Shown: piece by piece, positions 25,403 to 34,203 of the stretch | Numbering within the stretch: position 1 is the stretch's first letter | How the letters are laid out: each line of letters opens with the position of its first letter | Position numbers and translations under genes: made by a program | Assembly (NCBI GenBank): GCA_958370785.1 | Contig: CATXKN010000010.1 | Coordinates: 24,236-88,235 of the forward strand | DNA length: 64,000 bases | Source: an uncultured Collinsella sp. | Lineage (GTDB): Bacteria; Actinomycetota; Coriobacteriia; Coriobacteriales; Coriobacteriaceae | Direction of reading: 5' to 3' | The notes under the pieces: generated by a model | Databases searched by the model: none | What the model saw: the letters and a program-made list of their open reading frames with translations, nothing else | Told to the model about the DNA's origin: nothing

Positions 25403-26678
25403 CGATTGACTCCTTATATAGGTTCACGAGATCGCTCATAAACTTCTCACGCGAGCAGTTTTCCATGACGTAGGAGCGGCAGTTGCGCTGCAGCATCGAG
25501 TAAGCGGACCGATCCAAGAACGCGCTCGTACCGCGCGAGATGGCATCCGCCATCGACGGGACATCCCCGGGCTCGCAAATGAACCCCGTTTTCCCCTCAT
25601 CGACCAACTCGGGGATTCCGCCGATATTCGTGCCGATGACAGGCGTGCCGGCAGCGAAAGCCTCGACGATCGAATACGGCATGTTCTCTCGACATCTCGA
25701 ACTCGAGATGGCGAGAGAAGCCCTCTCGACATACGCTTGCAGTGCCCCACCGGTCTGATAGCCGGCGAACTCGATGCGAGACGCGCAGCCCAACGAAGAC
25801 GCGATCGCCTTGAACTCGTCGGCGTCGGGGCCGTCGCCGACGACAACCAAGCGCATGTCCTGCGGAAGGTTCGGCAAGGCGGCGTCGAAGGCCCTCAGTA
25901 GCGTGTCGACGCCCTTCTCGACAGAGAGCCGTCCGAAGAACAGGAGGTAGGGGTTCTCCCTGTCGGTCGCATCCGCCCCGGCATTCGCCGCGCGGTCGAG
26001 GATCGCGTCGTCGGCGAAGTTCTGCAGGAAGATGACCTTGTCCTCGGGCCAGCCGCCCTCGATGAGCTTGGAGCGCATGAACCTGGAGGGGGCGATTACC
26101 CTGTCGATCCGCCGGTTTGACTTATGCGCCCTGTTGAAGGACGCCTCCATCGCCGCCAGCGCGCTCTTCGCACGCGAGCCCTTCACGCAGCGGCGCTCGA
26201 TGCAGTGTCGGTAGCGTCCGTCCTCGAGGCATGCGTCGCAGACGCGCCCGTCGCCGTCGAGCATGAGGTAGCCGGGGCAGACGGTCACGTAGTCGTGGGC
26301 CGTGTAGAAGACCGGGACCTTGTTCTCCCTCAGGTAGGGGGCGTCGAGAATGGACAGCGTGATCTGCCTGTGCACGTTGTTGAGGTGGACGACATCGGGG
26401 CGGAACTCCTCGCAGAGGGCCTGGAAGTTGCGCTTCGCCTCCGGCGAGTAGATCAGCGCCATGCCGTCGCGCGCCGCCTTGAGCGGGTTCTTGACGTTGT
26501 TGTACTCGCGCTGCGTCACAAAGTACTTGTCCCACTCGCAGGGCAAGTTGTCAGGGTGCATCATGGAGAAATAGGCCACTTCGTGCCCCATGCGCTCCAG
26601 CTCGGATCCAACGGTGAGGTAATAGGTCTCCGCACCGCCCTTGCGATAGTGGAACTTGTTCACGAGAAGAATCCTCAT
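25395..26678 (-). CDS. Glycosyltransferase family 4
   Basis: 427 aa from the ATG at 26678 (MRILLVNKFHYRKGGAETYY), which overlaps the preceding stop as ATGA and has GGGAG upstream. The longer open frame to 26909 is out-of-frame reading of the previous gene. GT-B motifs: FFGRLSVEKGVDTLLRAFD, EFAGYQTGGAL, and the donor site RENMPYSIVEAFAAGTPVIG with GGIPELVDEGKTGFICEPGD. An insert with four Cys (CPGYLMLDGDGRVCDACLED, then YRHCIERRC) could bind a metal. Specificity not predictable. Confidence 0.9.
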   Translation of the reverse strand: MRILLVNKFHYRKGGAETYYLTVGSELERMGHEVAYFSMMHPDNLPCEWDKYFVTQREYNNVKNPLKAARDGMALIYSPEAKRNFQALCEEFRPDVVHLNNVHRQITLSILDAPYLRENKVPVFYTAHDYVTVCPGYLMLDGDGRVCDACLEDGRYRHCIERRCVKGSRAKSALAAMEASFNRAHKSNRRIDRVIAPSRFMRSKLIEGGWPEDKVIFLQNFADDAILDRAANAGADATDRENPYLLFFGRLSVEKGVDTLLRAFDAALPNLPQDMRLVVVGDGPDADEFKAIASSLGCASRIEFAGYQTGGALQAYVERASLAISSSRCRENMPYSIVEAFAAGTPVIGTNIGGIPELVDEGKTGFICEPGDVPSMADAISRGTSAFLDRSAYSMLQRNCRSYVMENCSREKFMSDLVNLYKESIDG

Positions 26679-27799
26679 CGGGCATCTCCCCTGTAAATCT
26701 CGAGGGTCCGCTCGACGACGGAATCCCAGTTGTAGGTTTTCTCGACATGCGCCTTGGCGGCGGTGCCGAGGGTGCCTGCGCGGCCAGCGTCCGCGAGCAG
26801 GTCTCGCAGCGCGGACCGCAAAGATGCGACGTTCCCCTTCTCGAACGTCACGCCGTTGCCCGCGAGGACATCCGCGCACTCGGGGATGTCGCTCGTCACG
26901 CAGCAGCACCCATAGGCCATGGCCTCCAGTAGGCTCATGGGCATGCCCTCCACGTCGGAGGGCAGCACGTAGGCATAGCAGTTGGAGTACAGCTCCTCCA
27001 GGGGCTCGCCGTTGACGAACCCGGTGAAGAGGACGCGTGGGTCGCTCTGCACAGCCACGCGCAGCGAAGCCTCGTACTCGGAGGTGTCCGAACCGCCGCC
27101 GGCGATGACGAGCCTCTTGTCCGTATCGAGCTCATTAAAGGCCTCGATCAGGAGCTCGGGGCGCTTCTCGGGGACGAGCCTGCCCAGGTACAGCAGGTAG
27201 GAGCCCGCATCGAGCCCCCACTTCTCCTTTATCTGATTAACCGGCCTCGGCCGCTTTGGCTCGATACCGTTGGGGATGAACGTCGCCGTGCGGCCGTAGG
27301 TGCCCTCGAAGTAGGACTGGGCCGATTTGGACAGAACGATGAGGCCGTCGGCCTTGGTAGCAGCCGCCTTCTCCCCCATCTTGATGTACGCGCTGGCGAG
27401 CTTTCCCCACTTGGCGCGCTGCCAGTCCAGGCCGTGGATGGTGGCGACGGTCCGGATGCCGGCGCGCTTCGCCAAAGGCAACGGCACGCAGGGGCCCTCG
27501 GCGTGGTAGTGGATCACGTCGGGCCGGTCCTTGATGGCAGCCAGGGTGGCGAAGTACGAGGAGCTCAGCGCCGCGAGCCCCTTCTTGTCGATCGTCCTCA
27601 CGGGGACGACGCACACGCCGTCGACCATGCGCTCGCGGCCATCCGCGGCGTCGCCGGTCATGACGTCCGCGCCCGAACGGTCGTAGCAGGTGACCTCGTG
27701 GCCGAGCGCCGCCATGCGGCGGGCGAGCTCGGTCACGACGACCTCCACGCCGCCCTCGCGGGAACCGTATCTCTTATGTCCTATCATCGCGATGCGCAT
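26675..27799 (-). CDS. Glycosyltransferase (DUF1972-type, GT4)
   Basis: 374 aa. The N-terminus MRIAMIGHKRYGSREGGVEV is the DUF1972 signature of rhamnosyl- and related transferases in Gram-positive capsule loci. The C-terminal half has YLGRLVPEKRPELLIEAFNE and DVEGMPMSLLEAMAYGCCCV (EX7E). The stop immediately abuts the sugar-transferase gene (27800) on its other side, so it is tightly coupled. In known loci this type often adds the second sugar, commonly rhamnose, which would fit the rml genes here; that is inference. Confidence 0.88.
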   Translation of the reverse strand: MRIAMIGHKRYGSREGGVEVVVTELARRMAALGHEVTCYDRSGADVMTGDAADGRERMVDGVCVVPVRTIDKKGLAALSSSYFATLAAIKDRPDVIHYHAEGPCVPLPLAKRAGIRTVATIHGLDWQRAKWGKLASAYIKMGEKAAATKADGLIVLSKSAQSYFEGTYGRTATFIPNGIEPKRPRPVNQIKEKWGLDAGSYLLYLGRLVPEKRPELLIEAFNELDTDKRLVIAGGGSDTSEYEASLRVAVQSDPRVLFTGFVNGEPLEELYSNCYAYVLPSDVEGMPMSLLEAMAYGCCCVTSDIPECADVLAGNGVTFEKGNVASLRSALRDLLADAGRAGTLGTAAKAHVEKTYNWDSVVERTLEIYRGDAR

Positions 27800-28549
27800 C
27801 TAGCACGCACCCTTGCCGGTGATGACCTCGATCACCGTGAGGACGACGATCTTGAGGTCGGTGATGACGCCTCGGCTGGCGATGTACTCCAGGTCTCGGC
27901 GGACCATGCCGTCGAAGCCGGTCGAGTTGCGCTCCGTCACCTGCCACCAGCCGGTGATGCCCGGCTTCACGGCCAGGCGCTGCAGGTCGTACTCGGTGTA
28001 TTCCGCCACCTCGTTGGGCAGCGGCGGACGCGGGCCGACGACGGACATCTGGCCCAGGAACACGTTGAGGAACTGCGGGAACTCGTCGATGGAGTGCTTG
28101 CGGATGAACTTGCCGATCTTCGTTACGCGCGGGTCGTCCTTCATCTTGAACATGGCGCCGGCGATCTCGTTCTGCTCCTTGAGCTCGGCGAGGCGCTCGT
28201 CGGCGTCTTTGTACATGGAGCGGAACTTCCACATGCGGAAGGTGGACAGCCTGCCGTCGCGATGGGTCTGGCCCACGCGGATCTGGCTGTAGAACGGGTT
28301 GCCCTCGCTCTCCAGGCGGATGGCGGCGGCGAGCACCAGGCTCGGCACGGCGATGACGGCCAGCACGCAGCCGCTGAACACGATGTCGAAGGCGCGTTTG
28401 ACGGTGCGGTAGGCCAGGCGCGTGCGGTCCCAGTCCTTGACGGCCTGCATGGCCTTGTAGCGCATGCTCACCTCGCCGCTGTTCATGGCCTGGGCAACAA
28501 GCGCGGCCCCCACCGGCGCTCCTTCTGAATATTCAGTTTTGTCTGACAC
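27800..28549 (-). CDS. Initiating sugar phosphotransferase (undecaprenyl-phosphate sugar-1-phosphate transferase)
   Basis: 249 aa from a GTG at 28549, which has AAGGA 5 nt upstream; the frame extends to 28681 only as overlap with loaP. One transmembrane segment (CVLAVIAVPSLVLAAAIRLE) is followed by the catalytic domain: FYSQIRVGQTHRDGRLSTFR, MWKFRSMYKDADER, then KHSIDEFPQFLNVFLGQMSV, VGPRPPLPNEV and KPGITGWWQV. These are the hallmarks of the WcaJ/RfbP/CpsE family. It starts each EPS repeat unit by moving a sugar-phosphate to undecaprenyl phosphate. First enzyme gene of the operon after loaP. Confidence 0.95.
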   Translation of the reverse strand: MSDKTEYSEGAPVGAALVAQAMNSGEVSMRYKAMQAVKDWDRTRLAYRTVKRAFDIVFSGCVLAVIAVPSLVLAAAIRLESEGNPFYSQIRVGQTHRDGRLSTFRMWKFRSMYKDADERLAELKEQNEIAGAMFKMKDDPRVTKIGKFIRKHSIDEFPQFLNVFLGQMSVVGPRPPLPNEVAEYTEYDLQRLAVKPGITGWWQVTERNSTGFDGMVRRDLEYIASRGVITDLKIVVLTVIEVITGKGAC

Positions 28550-28616
28550 TATTTCCTTCAAACCTACGTCCCCGCCCCCGGGGATCCTCCCTGTCCCGTT
28601 AAACAGTCGCCTGCAG

Positions 28617-29162
28617 CTAGGCGATCGCCTTTTTAAGGTTTCGCGTGACGCGCTGCTCGGCTGAAAGCACGGCGAGGCCAACGCGAGTTGTTACGCGTCG
28701 GCCACACAGGTCGAGCTCCAAATAAGCAGTGCTCTTGCGTCTGTTAATGGTTTTGATAAGGCCTTCGTGGCCCAGCAGTGGGCCTGCCGTCACTACGACC
28801 TGGTCGCCGTCCTTTAGGGCCTCGCTCGTGGGAACTACGCGGTCTCCCCTATGCGTAAAGCTGCCAATGAGCTGGGTCTCTTCTTTTGCCAGCGGCACAA
28901 ACTGACCGTCCTGGGAAAGCACCCGGGCAAAGTCGTCCATGCGCAGCAGATACTGTTGCACGGTGCGAGGATCTGCCGTATCGCAGATAAGATATCCGGG
29001 AAAGAGCGGCTTGGTCGTATCGACCCATTCGCCGTGTACCTTAATCTCGGTTTGAAATTGGGGATAAAAGAGCTCCTGTATGGCGCTAGCCGGCACCATG
29101 CGCTCGATGCGCTCGCGCATTACGTCTTCGCGACCGTTAATGACCTGGATCACATACCACAC
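28617..29162 (-). CDS. NusG-family transcription antiterminator, LoaP-like
   Basis: 181 aa from the GTG at 29162 (MWYVIQVINGREDVM), which has AAGGGGG 8 nt upstream; the earlier GTGs lie within the SD. The NGN domain covers residues about 1-100 (FYPQFQTEIKVHGEW, then LFPGYLIC). A C-terminal KOW domain (VVTAGPLLGHEGLIKTINRR) is typical of specialised NusG paralogues. LoaP proteins sit at the head of long polysaccharide operons and suppress termination downstream after recognising RNA hairpins in the leader. A 73-nt hairpin directly upstream and a terminator-like hairpin before ugd fit this role. Confidence 0.88.
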   Translation of the reverse strand: MWYVIQVINGREDVMRERIERMVPASAIQELFYPQFQTEIKVHGEWVDTTKPLFPGYLICDTADPRTVQQYLLRMDDFARVLSQDGQFVPLAKEETQLIGSFTHRGDRVVPTSEALKDGDQVVVTAGPLLGHEGLIKTINRRKSTAYLELDLCGRRVTTRVGLAVLSAEQRVTRNLKKAIA

Positions 29163-29191
29163 GAGCACCACCCCCTTGCTGTCTTACGTGT

Positions 29192-29264
29192 GGCTCACGG
29201 GGTTTGGATATGGCTTCGCCAGGGCGCTTGTGCGCGAAGGCGCTCCATATTCAAACCCTGAGCC
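29192..29264 (-). promoter_or_regulatory. Long RNA hairpin in the leader of the EPS operon (candidate LoaP recognition element)
   Basis: GGCTCA plus GGGTTTGAATATGG on the transcript pair with CCATATCCAAACCC plus TGAGCC, giving about 20 bp of stem with a small bulge. The inner loop has further GC-rich pairing. The element ends about 30 nt before the loaP start. It has no T-tract and so is not a simple terminator. It could be the RNA signal for the antiterminator; this is inference. Confidence 0.6.
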
Positions 29265-29364
29265 CAGTTAGACAAGCACGTGGCTCTGCCCCACCGTGAA
29301 CGGTATGTATGTCGCAGCTCGTATGTAACCAATCGACTTAATGACGAAAGCACATACAGTTGGC

Positions 29365-29413
29365 TGCGTGCGAGTCAGTCTAGGGATGATTCAAACTGAC
29401 TGACTCGCACGCA
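29365..29413 (-). repeat. 16-bp perfect hairpin upstream of loaP
   Basis: TGCGTGCGAGTCAGTC at 29365-29380 is the exact complement of 29398-29413. The loop is 17 nt. It lies 100 bp upstream of the leader hairpin at 29192-29264 and may belong to the same leader RNA. Confidence 0.55.
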
Positions 29414-29869
29414 AACAGCTGAAGTGCTTGCTGCATTTTGCCATGTTAAATGTGCATAAAATATCTTGCAGAAATAAAAATGACCGCAAAACAATTCAAT
29501 GCATTGCTGCATGACTACTCTATTGGAGCTCGTGGCTTTTCTGGCACCGCCGTTACGGCCGGATGCTGATCAACCCTGCGCTTTGCGGCTTGCTGGAGCC
29601 GTGAAGACAGTTGAACCCATGTAACGATATTTATCCTAGCACAGCAGGTCGCCCATACGTTTTGGGGTGTGTTGAGCAACATATTGTTTATTCGCCGTGG
29701 TTATGGGAGATATTGTACCGTCTTGCACGCATTGCCGCAGGTTTATGGGGGTGTGTGGGTTGGCGAGCACTGCCTGAGTTGTATTGCTGGCGGCGTGAAT
29801 TGCTCAAACTATTATGTATGGCTAACAAACTTTGTACAAAACCGGGAAGGTAATTGCGCAACTTTTTGG

Positions 29870-29904
29870 GCTGTAGTTGTCGCAAATTTTGCGACAACTA
29901 CAGC
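29870..29904. repeat. Perfect 17-bp inverted repeat with 1-nt centre
   Basis: GCTGTAGTTGTCGCAAA at 29870-29886 is mirrored exactly at 29888-29904. No T-tract follows, so an operator or recombination site is as likely as a terminator. Confidence 0.5.
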
Positions 29905-29982
29905 TGACGGCGAACTTGAACAGGAAAGCAACTTGCATATTTTGCAAAAATGCAGTTCAACCACTAAATATCGCATGCAAAT

Positions 29983-30009
29983 AAAAAAGGCCACTCGATT
30001 GAGTGGCCT
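29983..30009 (-). terminator. Terminator after tRNA-Ala
   Basis: On the minus strand AGGCCACTC and GAGTGGCCT form a hairpin with a 4-nt loop, followed by TTTTTT. It starts 11 bp after the tRNA 3' end. Confidence 0.85.
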
Positions 30010-30020
30010 TGCATTCACAA

Positions 30021-30096
30021 TGGTGGAGACGAGGGGAATCGAACCCCTGACCTCTTGACTGCCAGTCAAGCGCTCTCCCAGCTGAGCTACGCCCCC
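30021..30096 (-). tRNA. tRNA-Ala (GGC)
   Basis: 76 nt with encoded CCA. The acceptor stem GGGGGCG has the G3:U70 wobble pair that identifies alanine tRNAs. D-arm GCTCAGCTGGGAGAGC, anticodon stem-loop CTTGA-CTGGCAG-TCAAG with anticodon GGC, and T-arm CAGGGGTTCGATTCCCCT(G) all fold normally. A terminator follows directly. Confidence 0.97.
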
Positions 30097-30166
30097 GTGA
30101 CAGAGTTATACTATAGGGGAAGTTGGCGCGACGTGCAAGGACTTTTTTGGGTCAGACTCTAAATAC

Positions 30167-30808
30167 CTATTGATATAGGTAAGCGATAGCCGTGCCGGTG
30201 TGAACTTGGATCGTGGCTGTTGACCTGACGACGTTGCTAATGCCGGTGTCGGCCAACAGGTCCAGCGGGCTCCGATCTAGCTCCCACTCAAGACCGTGTT
30301 CACTTACCTTGGTGTTGGGGGCTATGGCGATGATGGAGAACGTCTTGCCCTCGGCACCTTCGATGGTCCACGACTCATCTGCGTGAAGGACGCGAGCGAC
30401 CACTTTGTCTTCGGCGATCCAGATGGGAGCGTCCTCGTAGCCTGCGAGCAACCCCAGTACGGAAAGCGCCATATCCGGACGGCCACCGGTGGCGCAGGTC
30501 GCAACCACTTCGGCACCCGCCCAGCGACGGCGGACGGAATCGAGCGCCAACGCCAGATCGGTATAGTCCTTGTAGGGGTCGTGGCGCTCTACCTCAAAGG
30601 CTACGGCGGCATCAACCAGCGCGCGACCCGCATCGCTCACCGTATCAGCGTCACCAACATATACGTCGCAACCTAGTCCCGCGCCCAACAGCGCGTCGAG
30701 CCCGCGATCCACGGCGACAACGTGGTCGCACTCCCACGCCAGCTGACGCAGCAAATCCGCGCTCGCCACCACGGGCGAGCCGCAGACCACCAATACCTTA
30801 CAAGCCAC
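30167..30808 (-). CDS. Thiamine pyrophosphokinase
   Basis: 213 aa, slightly short but complete for this family. It transfers pyrophosphate from ATP to thiamine to form thiamine diphosphate. Motifs: VVAVDRGLDALLGAGLGCDV (substrate/ATP-binding turn), YVGDADTVS, HDPYKDYTDLALALDSV (the conserved KD-x-TD segment) and CATGGRPDMALSVLGLL. It sits 9 bp downstream of the HAD phosphatase gene and is probably co-transcribed with it. A weak 6-bp hairpin overlaps its stop. Confidence 0.9.
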   Translation of the reverse strand: MACKVLVVCGSPVVASADLLRQLAWECDHVVAVDRGLDALLGAGLGCDVYVGDADTVSDAGRALVDAAVAFEVERHDPYKDYTDLALALDSVRRRWAGAEVVATCATGGRPDMALSVLGLLAGYEDAPIWIAEDKVVARVLHADESWTIEGAEGKTFSIIAIAPNTKVSEHGLEWELDRSPLDLLADTGISNVVRSTATIQVHTGTAIAYLYQ

Positions 30809-30817
30809 AGCCCTCGC

Positions 30818-31507
30818 CTATCCCTCAAACGCAAGCACGCGGGCCAGATCCAGGTCCTCATAGCTATCGATAAAGATGTCGCAGTTGTCGCGAACCTCGT
30901 CGCGCTTCATGCGGCCGTGCGGGTCATAGATGCCCACGCGCTTAAAGCCAGCGGTGCCAGAGCTCTTAAGGCCAAAGACGGCGTCCTCAAACACCCATGC
31001 ACGCTCAAACTTGCGCCCGTGACGTTCCTCTAGACGGCGCAGCGCCAGCTCGTATACGTCGGGGAACTGCTTGGAGCGCCCCGCCTCGCCCGTGGTGGTA
31101 ATAAACTCCATGTAGGCATCGAGACCGGCGCCCGCAAGCGCAGACGTAACGAGCTCGGCCGGCGTGGACGTGGCAACGGACATGGCAATACCGGCCTCCT
31201 GCGCCTGCTCCAAAAACGTCAGCAGACCCTCACGGGGCGGCACCTTGGAGTAACCATCGATCAGAATATTGCTCAGCTCGCGATACAGTTCCTCGCCATT
31301 TTCGCCAATGCCCCAGATGTCGTGGTAGGCCTGGCACTCATCCTCGAGCGACAAATGCTCAAACTGGGCAAAATCGTCGACCGTCACGTCAACTCCGTGG
31401 CGGTGCAATAACTCGGGCTGGGCATAGGCCCAAACGGGAGTGCTATTAACCAGCGTGCCGTCGCAATCGAAAATAAAAGCAACACTTGGGGCAGCAATGT
31501 GGTCCAT
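30818..31507 (-). CDS. HAD-family hydrolase, beta-phosphoglucomutase-like
   Basis: 229 aa from the ATG at 31507 with AAAGG upstream. HAD motif I is FIFDCDGTLVNSTP; motif II is SVATSTPAEL; motif III Lys lies in GRSKQFPD; motif IV is VFEDAVFGLKS. An alpha-helical C1 cap follows motif I. This is the subfamily of phosphoglycolate phosphatase and beta-phosphoglucomutase; exact substrate unknown. It is transcribed divergently from glgB, and the shared upstream region carries LacI-family-like operators, so a sugar-phosphate role is plausible. Confidence 0.85.
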   Translation of the reverse strand: MDHIAAPSVAFIFDCDGTLVNSTPVWAYAQPELLHRHGVDVTVDDFAQFEHLSLEDECQAYHDIWGIGENGEELYRELSNILIDGYSKVPPREGLLTFLEQAQEAGIAMSVATSTPAELVTSALAGAGLDAYMEFITTTGEAGRSKQFPDVYELALRRLEERHGRKFERAWVFEDAVFGLKSSGTAGFKRVGIYDPHGRMKRDEVRDNCDIFIDSYEDLDLARVLAFEG

Positions 31508-31541
31508 AAAAGAGCCTTTCGATGTCAAAGGGTAAACAACC

Positions 31542-31617
31542 TGCTAAAAACGTTTTACCAAACGTCAACCTAACAATCTAGAAACGCTAATTGGTAAAAC
31601 TGTCAAGAGTTTTACCA
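31542..31617. promoter_or_regulatory. LacI-family-like operator boxes between the HAD gene and glgB
   Basis: GCTAAAAACGTTTTACCA (31543-31560) is a near-palindrome centred on CG, typical of LacI/CcpA-type sites. TGGTAAAACT (31592-31601) and AGTTTTACCA (31608-31617) form a perfect 10-bp inverted repeat with a 6-nt gap. The same TTGGTAAAACG box reappears before the GH13-GH77 gene at 41426. No regulator gene is in the window. Confidence 0.6.
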
Positions 31618-31853
31618 CGGCAATTCTGCAAGTGGTATAAACATGGCGCTTACCGATTAAACGCCCCCGCAAATCCTCTTTCGTTCATAAAAGTAACGTA
31701 CAGGTGTTATCGTAGTTTCTGCCGAAAGTTCCACCGAGCACGCGAGGTGGAACGAATCATAGAACTATCGCCGTCCCTTCGATTCGTGCAGCCTTGGACC
31801 TTTCGCATCTAGTCACCAAGGCAACACGCTGCCGCGTCATGATGGGATCAAAC

Positions 31854-34109
31854 GTGAGCGATACAAAGCTAAAGCCAGCAACCAAAAAGCCTGCTACCCG
31901 TAAAGCCGCCCCGCACGCGCCGGAGCTCACCAAGGACGATGTCTATCTGTTTGGCATCGGTACGTGGGAGCGCAGCTGGGAAAAGATGGGCGCGCACCCC
32001 GACACGCAGAACCGTACGCGCGGCTGGCGTTTTTGCGTTTGGGCGCCCGACGTAAAGAGCGTTCACGTCATTGGCGAATTTAACGACTGGGACGAGCAAG
32101 CCAACCCGCTGGTACCCATGCATACGAGCGCTATTTGGGAAGGCTTTATTCCTGGCGCCGAGCAGGGCCAGCTCTATAAGTATCTCATCGAGACCAACGA
32201 GGGTGAAAAGCTCTACAAGGCCGATCCGTACGCCTTTAAGGCCGAGTGCCCTCCGGGTACCGCGAGCGTGCTGTGGACGCTCGATGGCTACAAGTGGAAC
32301 GACGCCGCATGGCTCAAGCGCCGCGCCAGCCATAACCACATGTCGCAGCCCCTTAACATCTACGAGGTGCATATTGGCTCGTGGAAGCGCCACGGTGACG
32401 CGCCGCAGGGCGAGCCCGACGAGTACGGCAACTACCCCGGCCCCATGGATCCCTTCCCCGCGCAGCGCGGCGAGTTTTACACCTACGACGACCTGTCGGT
32501 GGAGCTCGTGGACTACGTGCGTGACATGGGCTACACGCATATCGAGGTCATGCCGCTTATGGAGCATCCCTTCGATGGCTCCTGGGGCTACCAAACGACC
32601 GGCTACTACGCCGCCACGTCGCGCTACGGCAACCCCCAGCAGCTCATGCACTTTATCGATGCGTGCCACGAGGCGGGCATCGGCGTGATCATGGACTGGG
32701 TTCCCGGCGGTTTTTGCGCCGACTCCCACGGCCTTGCCACCTTTAACGGCCATATGCTGTTTGAGCACGAGATTCACCCCAACTGGGGCACGCACAAGTT
32801 TGACTTCGCCCGCGGCGAGGTCCGCTCCTTCCTGGTTTCCAACGTGCTGTACTGGCTCGAGAACTTCCACGTGGACGGTATTCGCATGGACGGCGTGTCC
32901 AGCATGCTGTACCTCAATTTTGGCATCGACGATCCCGGCCAAAAGAAGTTCAACAAGTACGGTACCGAGGAGGACCTGGACGCCAGCGCGTTTATTCGTC
33001 AGGTCAACTGCGCTGTAGAGGCGCACTACCCCGACGTGATGATGATGGCCGAGGAGTCCACCGCTTGGCCGCTCGTGACCTATCCGCCGCAGGACGGCGG
33101 CCTGGGCTTCCACTACAAGTGGGACATGGGCTGGATGAACGATACCCTGCACTACATGCAGACCGATTTTCCGTGGCGCCCCGGCAACCACGGGCTGCTC
33201 ACGTTCTCCATCATGTATGCCTTTACCGAGAACTTTATCTGCCCGCTGAGCCACGACGAAGTCGTGCACGGCAAGTGCTCGCTCATCGGCCGCATGCCGG
33301 GCGACTGGTGGCGCCAGTTTGCCGGCCTGCGCACACTCGCCTTCTACCAGATGACGCACCCCGGTGCCAAGCTCAACTTTATGGGAAACGAGATCGGCCA
33401 GTTTATTGAGTGGCGCTACTACGAGTCCATCCAGTGGTTCCTGACCGAGGAGTACGAGACCCACCGTCATCATCAGGCGTTCATCAAGGCGCTCAACCAC
33501 CTGTACACCGCCGAGCCCGCCCTGTACGAGCGCGGCTACACCGACGACGGCTTTACCTGGATCGATGCGGACAACTCCAAGCAGTCCATCGTGAGCTTTG
33601 TGCGCCAGGGCGAGGATGTCGTTGACGACCTGGTGATCCTGATCAACTTTGACCCGGCGAGCTACGAGAGCTTCCGTGTGGGCGTGCCGCGCGAGGGTGA
33701 CTGGGAGGTCATCTTCGATTCCGACCGTCCCGAGTTTGGCGGCAGCGGATATGCCGGCGAGGAGCCCTACACCTGCTCGAGCGAGCCCTATCCCTGGAAC
33801 GGGCAGATGGACTCCATCGAGATCAAGGTGCCCGGCCTGGCTGGCGTGGTGCTTAAGCGCCGCGGTCCCAGCAGCTATAAGCCGCCCGTGGTCGAGGAGC
33901 CCAAGAAGGCGACGCGTAAGCGCACGTCCTCGGTAAAGCCCAAGCCCGCGGCTGCTAAGAAGGCTCCGGCCAAGGCGAAGGCTACGACGGCCAAGGCCAA
34001 GGCTGCCGCAAAGCCCGCCGCTAAGGCCGCAGCCAAGAAGTCGGCTGCCAAAAAGGGCGCTACCAAGGCAAAGTCTGCTCCTGTTAAGCCATCTGCCAAC
34101 GATGCGTAA
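31854..34109 (+). CDS. glgB: 1,4-alpha-glucan branching enzyme with histone-H1-like C-terminal tail
   Basis: About 751 aa if it starts at the GTG 31854 (MSDTKLKPATKK, GGGA upstream); the ATG pair at 31839/31842 is an alternative without SD. It cuts alpha-1,4 chains and rejoins them as alpha-1,6 branches of glycogen. An N-terminal CBM48 (GWRFCVWAPDVKSVHVIGEF) precedes a GH13 barrel with DWVPGGF, DGIRMDGVSSMLY (nucleophile Asp), AEESTAW (acid Glu) and LSHDEVVHGK. Residues from about 684 to the end are almost only Lys, Ala, Thr, Pro and Arg, resembling histone H1 tails. This extension is not part of the usual enzyme, and GlgA of the same locus has a longer one. First gene of the glycogen operon. 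Confidence 0.95.
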   Translation: MSDTKLKPATKKPATRKAAPHAPELTKDDVYLFGIGTWERSWEKMGAHPDTQNRTRGWRFCVWAPDVKSVHVIGEFNDWDEQANPLVPMHTSAIWEGFIPGAEQGQLYKYLIETNEGEKLYKADPYAFKAECPPGTASVLWTLDGYKWNDAAWLKRRASHNHMSQPLNIYEVHIGSWKRHGDAPQGEPDEYGNYPGPMDPFPAQRGEFYTYDDLSVELVDYVRDMGYTHIEVMPLMEHPFDGSWGYQTTGYYAATSRYGNPQQLMHFIDACHEAGIGVIMDWVPGGFCADSHGLATFNGHMLFEHEIHPNWGTHKFDFARGEVRSFLVSNVLYWLENFHVDGIRMDGVSSMLYLNFGIDDPGQKKFNKYGTEEDLDASAFIRQVNCAVEAHYPDVMMMAEESTAWPLVTYPPQDGGLGFHYKWDMGWMNDTLHYMQTDFPWRPGNHGLLTFSIMYAFTENFICPLSHDEVVHGKCSLIGRMPGDWWRQFAGLRTLAFYQMTHPGAKLNFMGNEIGQFIEWRYYESIQWFLTEEYETHRHHQAFIKALNHLYTAEPALYERGYTDDGFTWIDADNSKQSIVSFVRQGEDVVDDLVILINFDPASYESFRVGVPREGDWEVIFDSDRPEFGGSGYAGEEPYTCSSEPYPWNGQMDSIEIKVPGLAGVVLKRRGPSSYKPPVVEEPKKATRKRTSSVKPKPAAAKKAPAKAKATTAKAKAAAKPAAKAAAKKSAAKKGATKAKSAPVKPSANDA

Positions 34110-34203
34110 CAAAAGCGTTACAGCTGTAATTACCCGCCCCGCGGGGGCGTAGGATACAAGTCATAACCGTTCCGGGAGAAACATCCCCGGGGGAAAGGAA
34201 CGT

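Larger units (their letters stand above)
29280..29982. other. 700-bp non-coding region upstream of loaP
   Basis: No credible gene. It is AT-richer than its surroundings and should contain the EPS operon promoter, but no convincing -35/-10 pair was picked out. It includes a 16-bp perfect stem at 29365-29380 / 29398-29413 (17-nt loop), which could be the outer hairpin of a two-hairpin leader. It also holds a 17-bp perfect palindrome at 29870-29904. Small plus-strand frames here lack SDs and are not called. Confidence 0.5.

Noticed and set aside
29611..30058. Small plus-strand frames in the gap upstream of loaP
   Set aside because: No SD, overlap with each other and with the perfect palindrome and the tRNA terminator.
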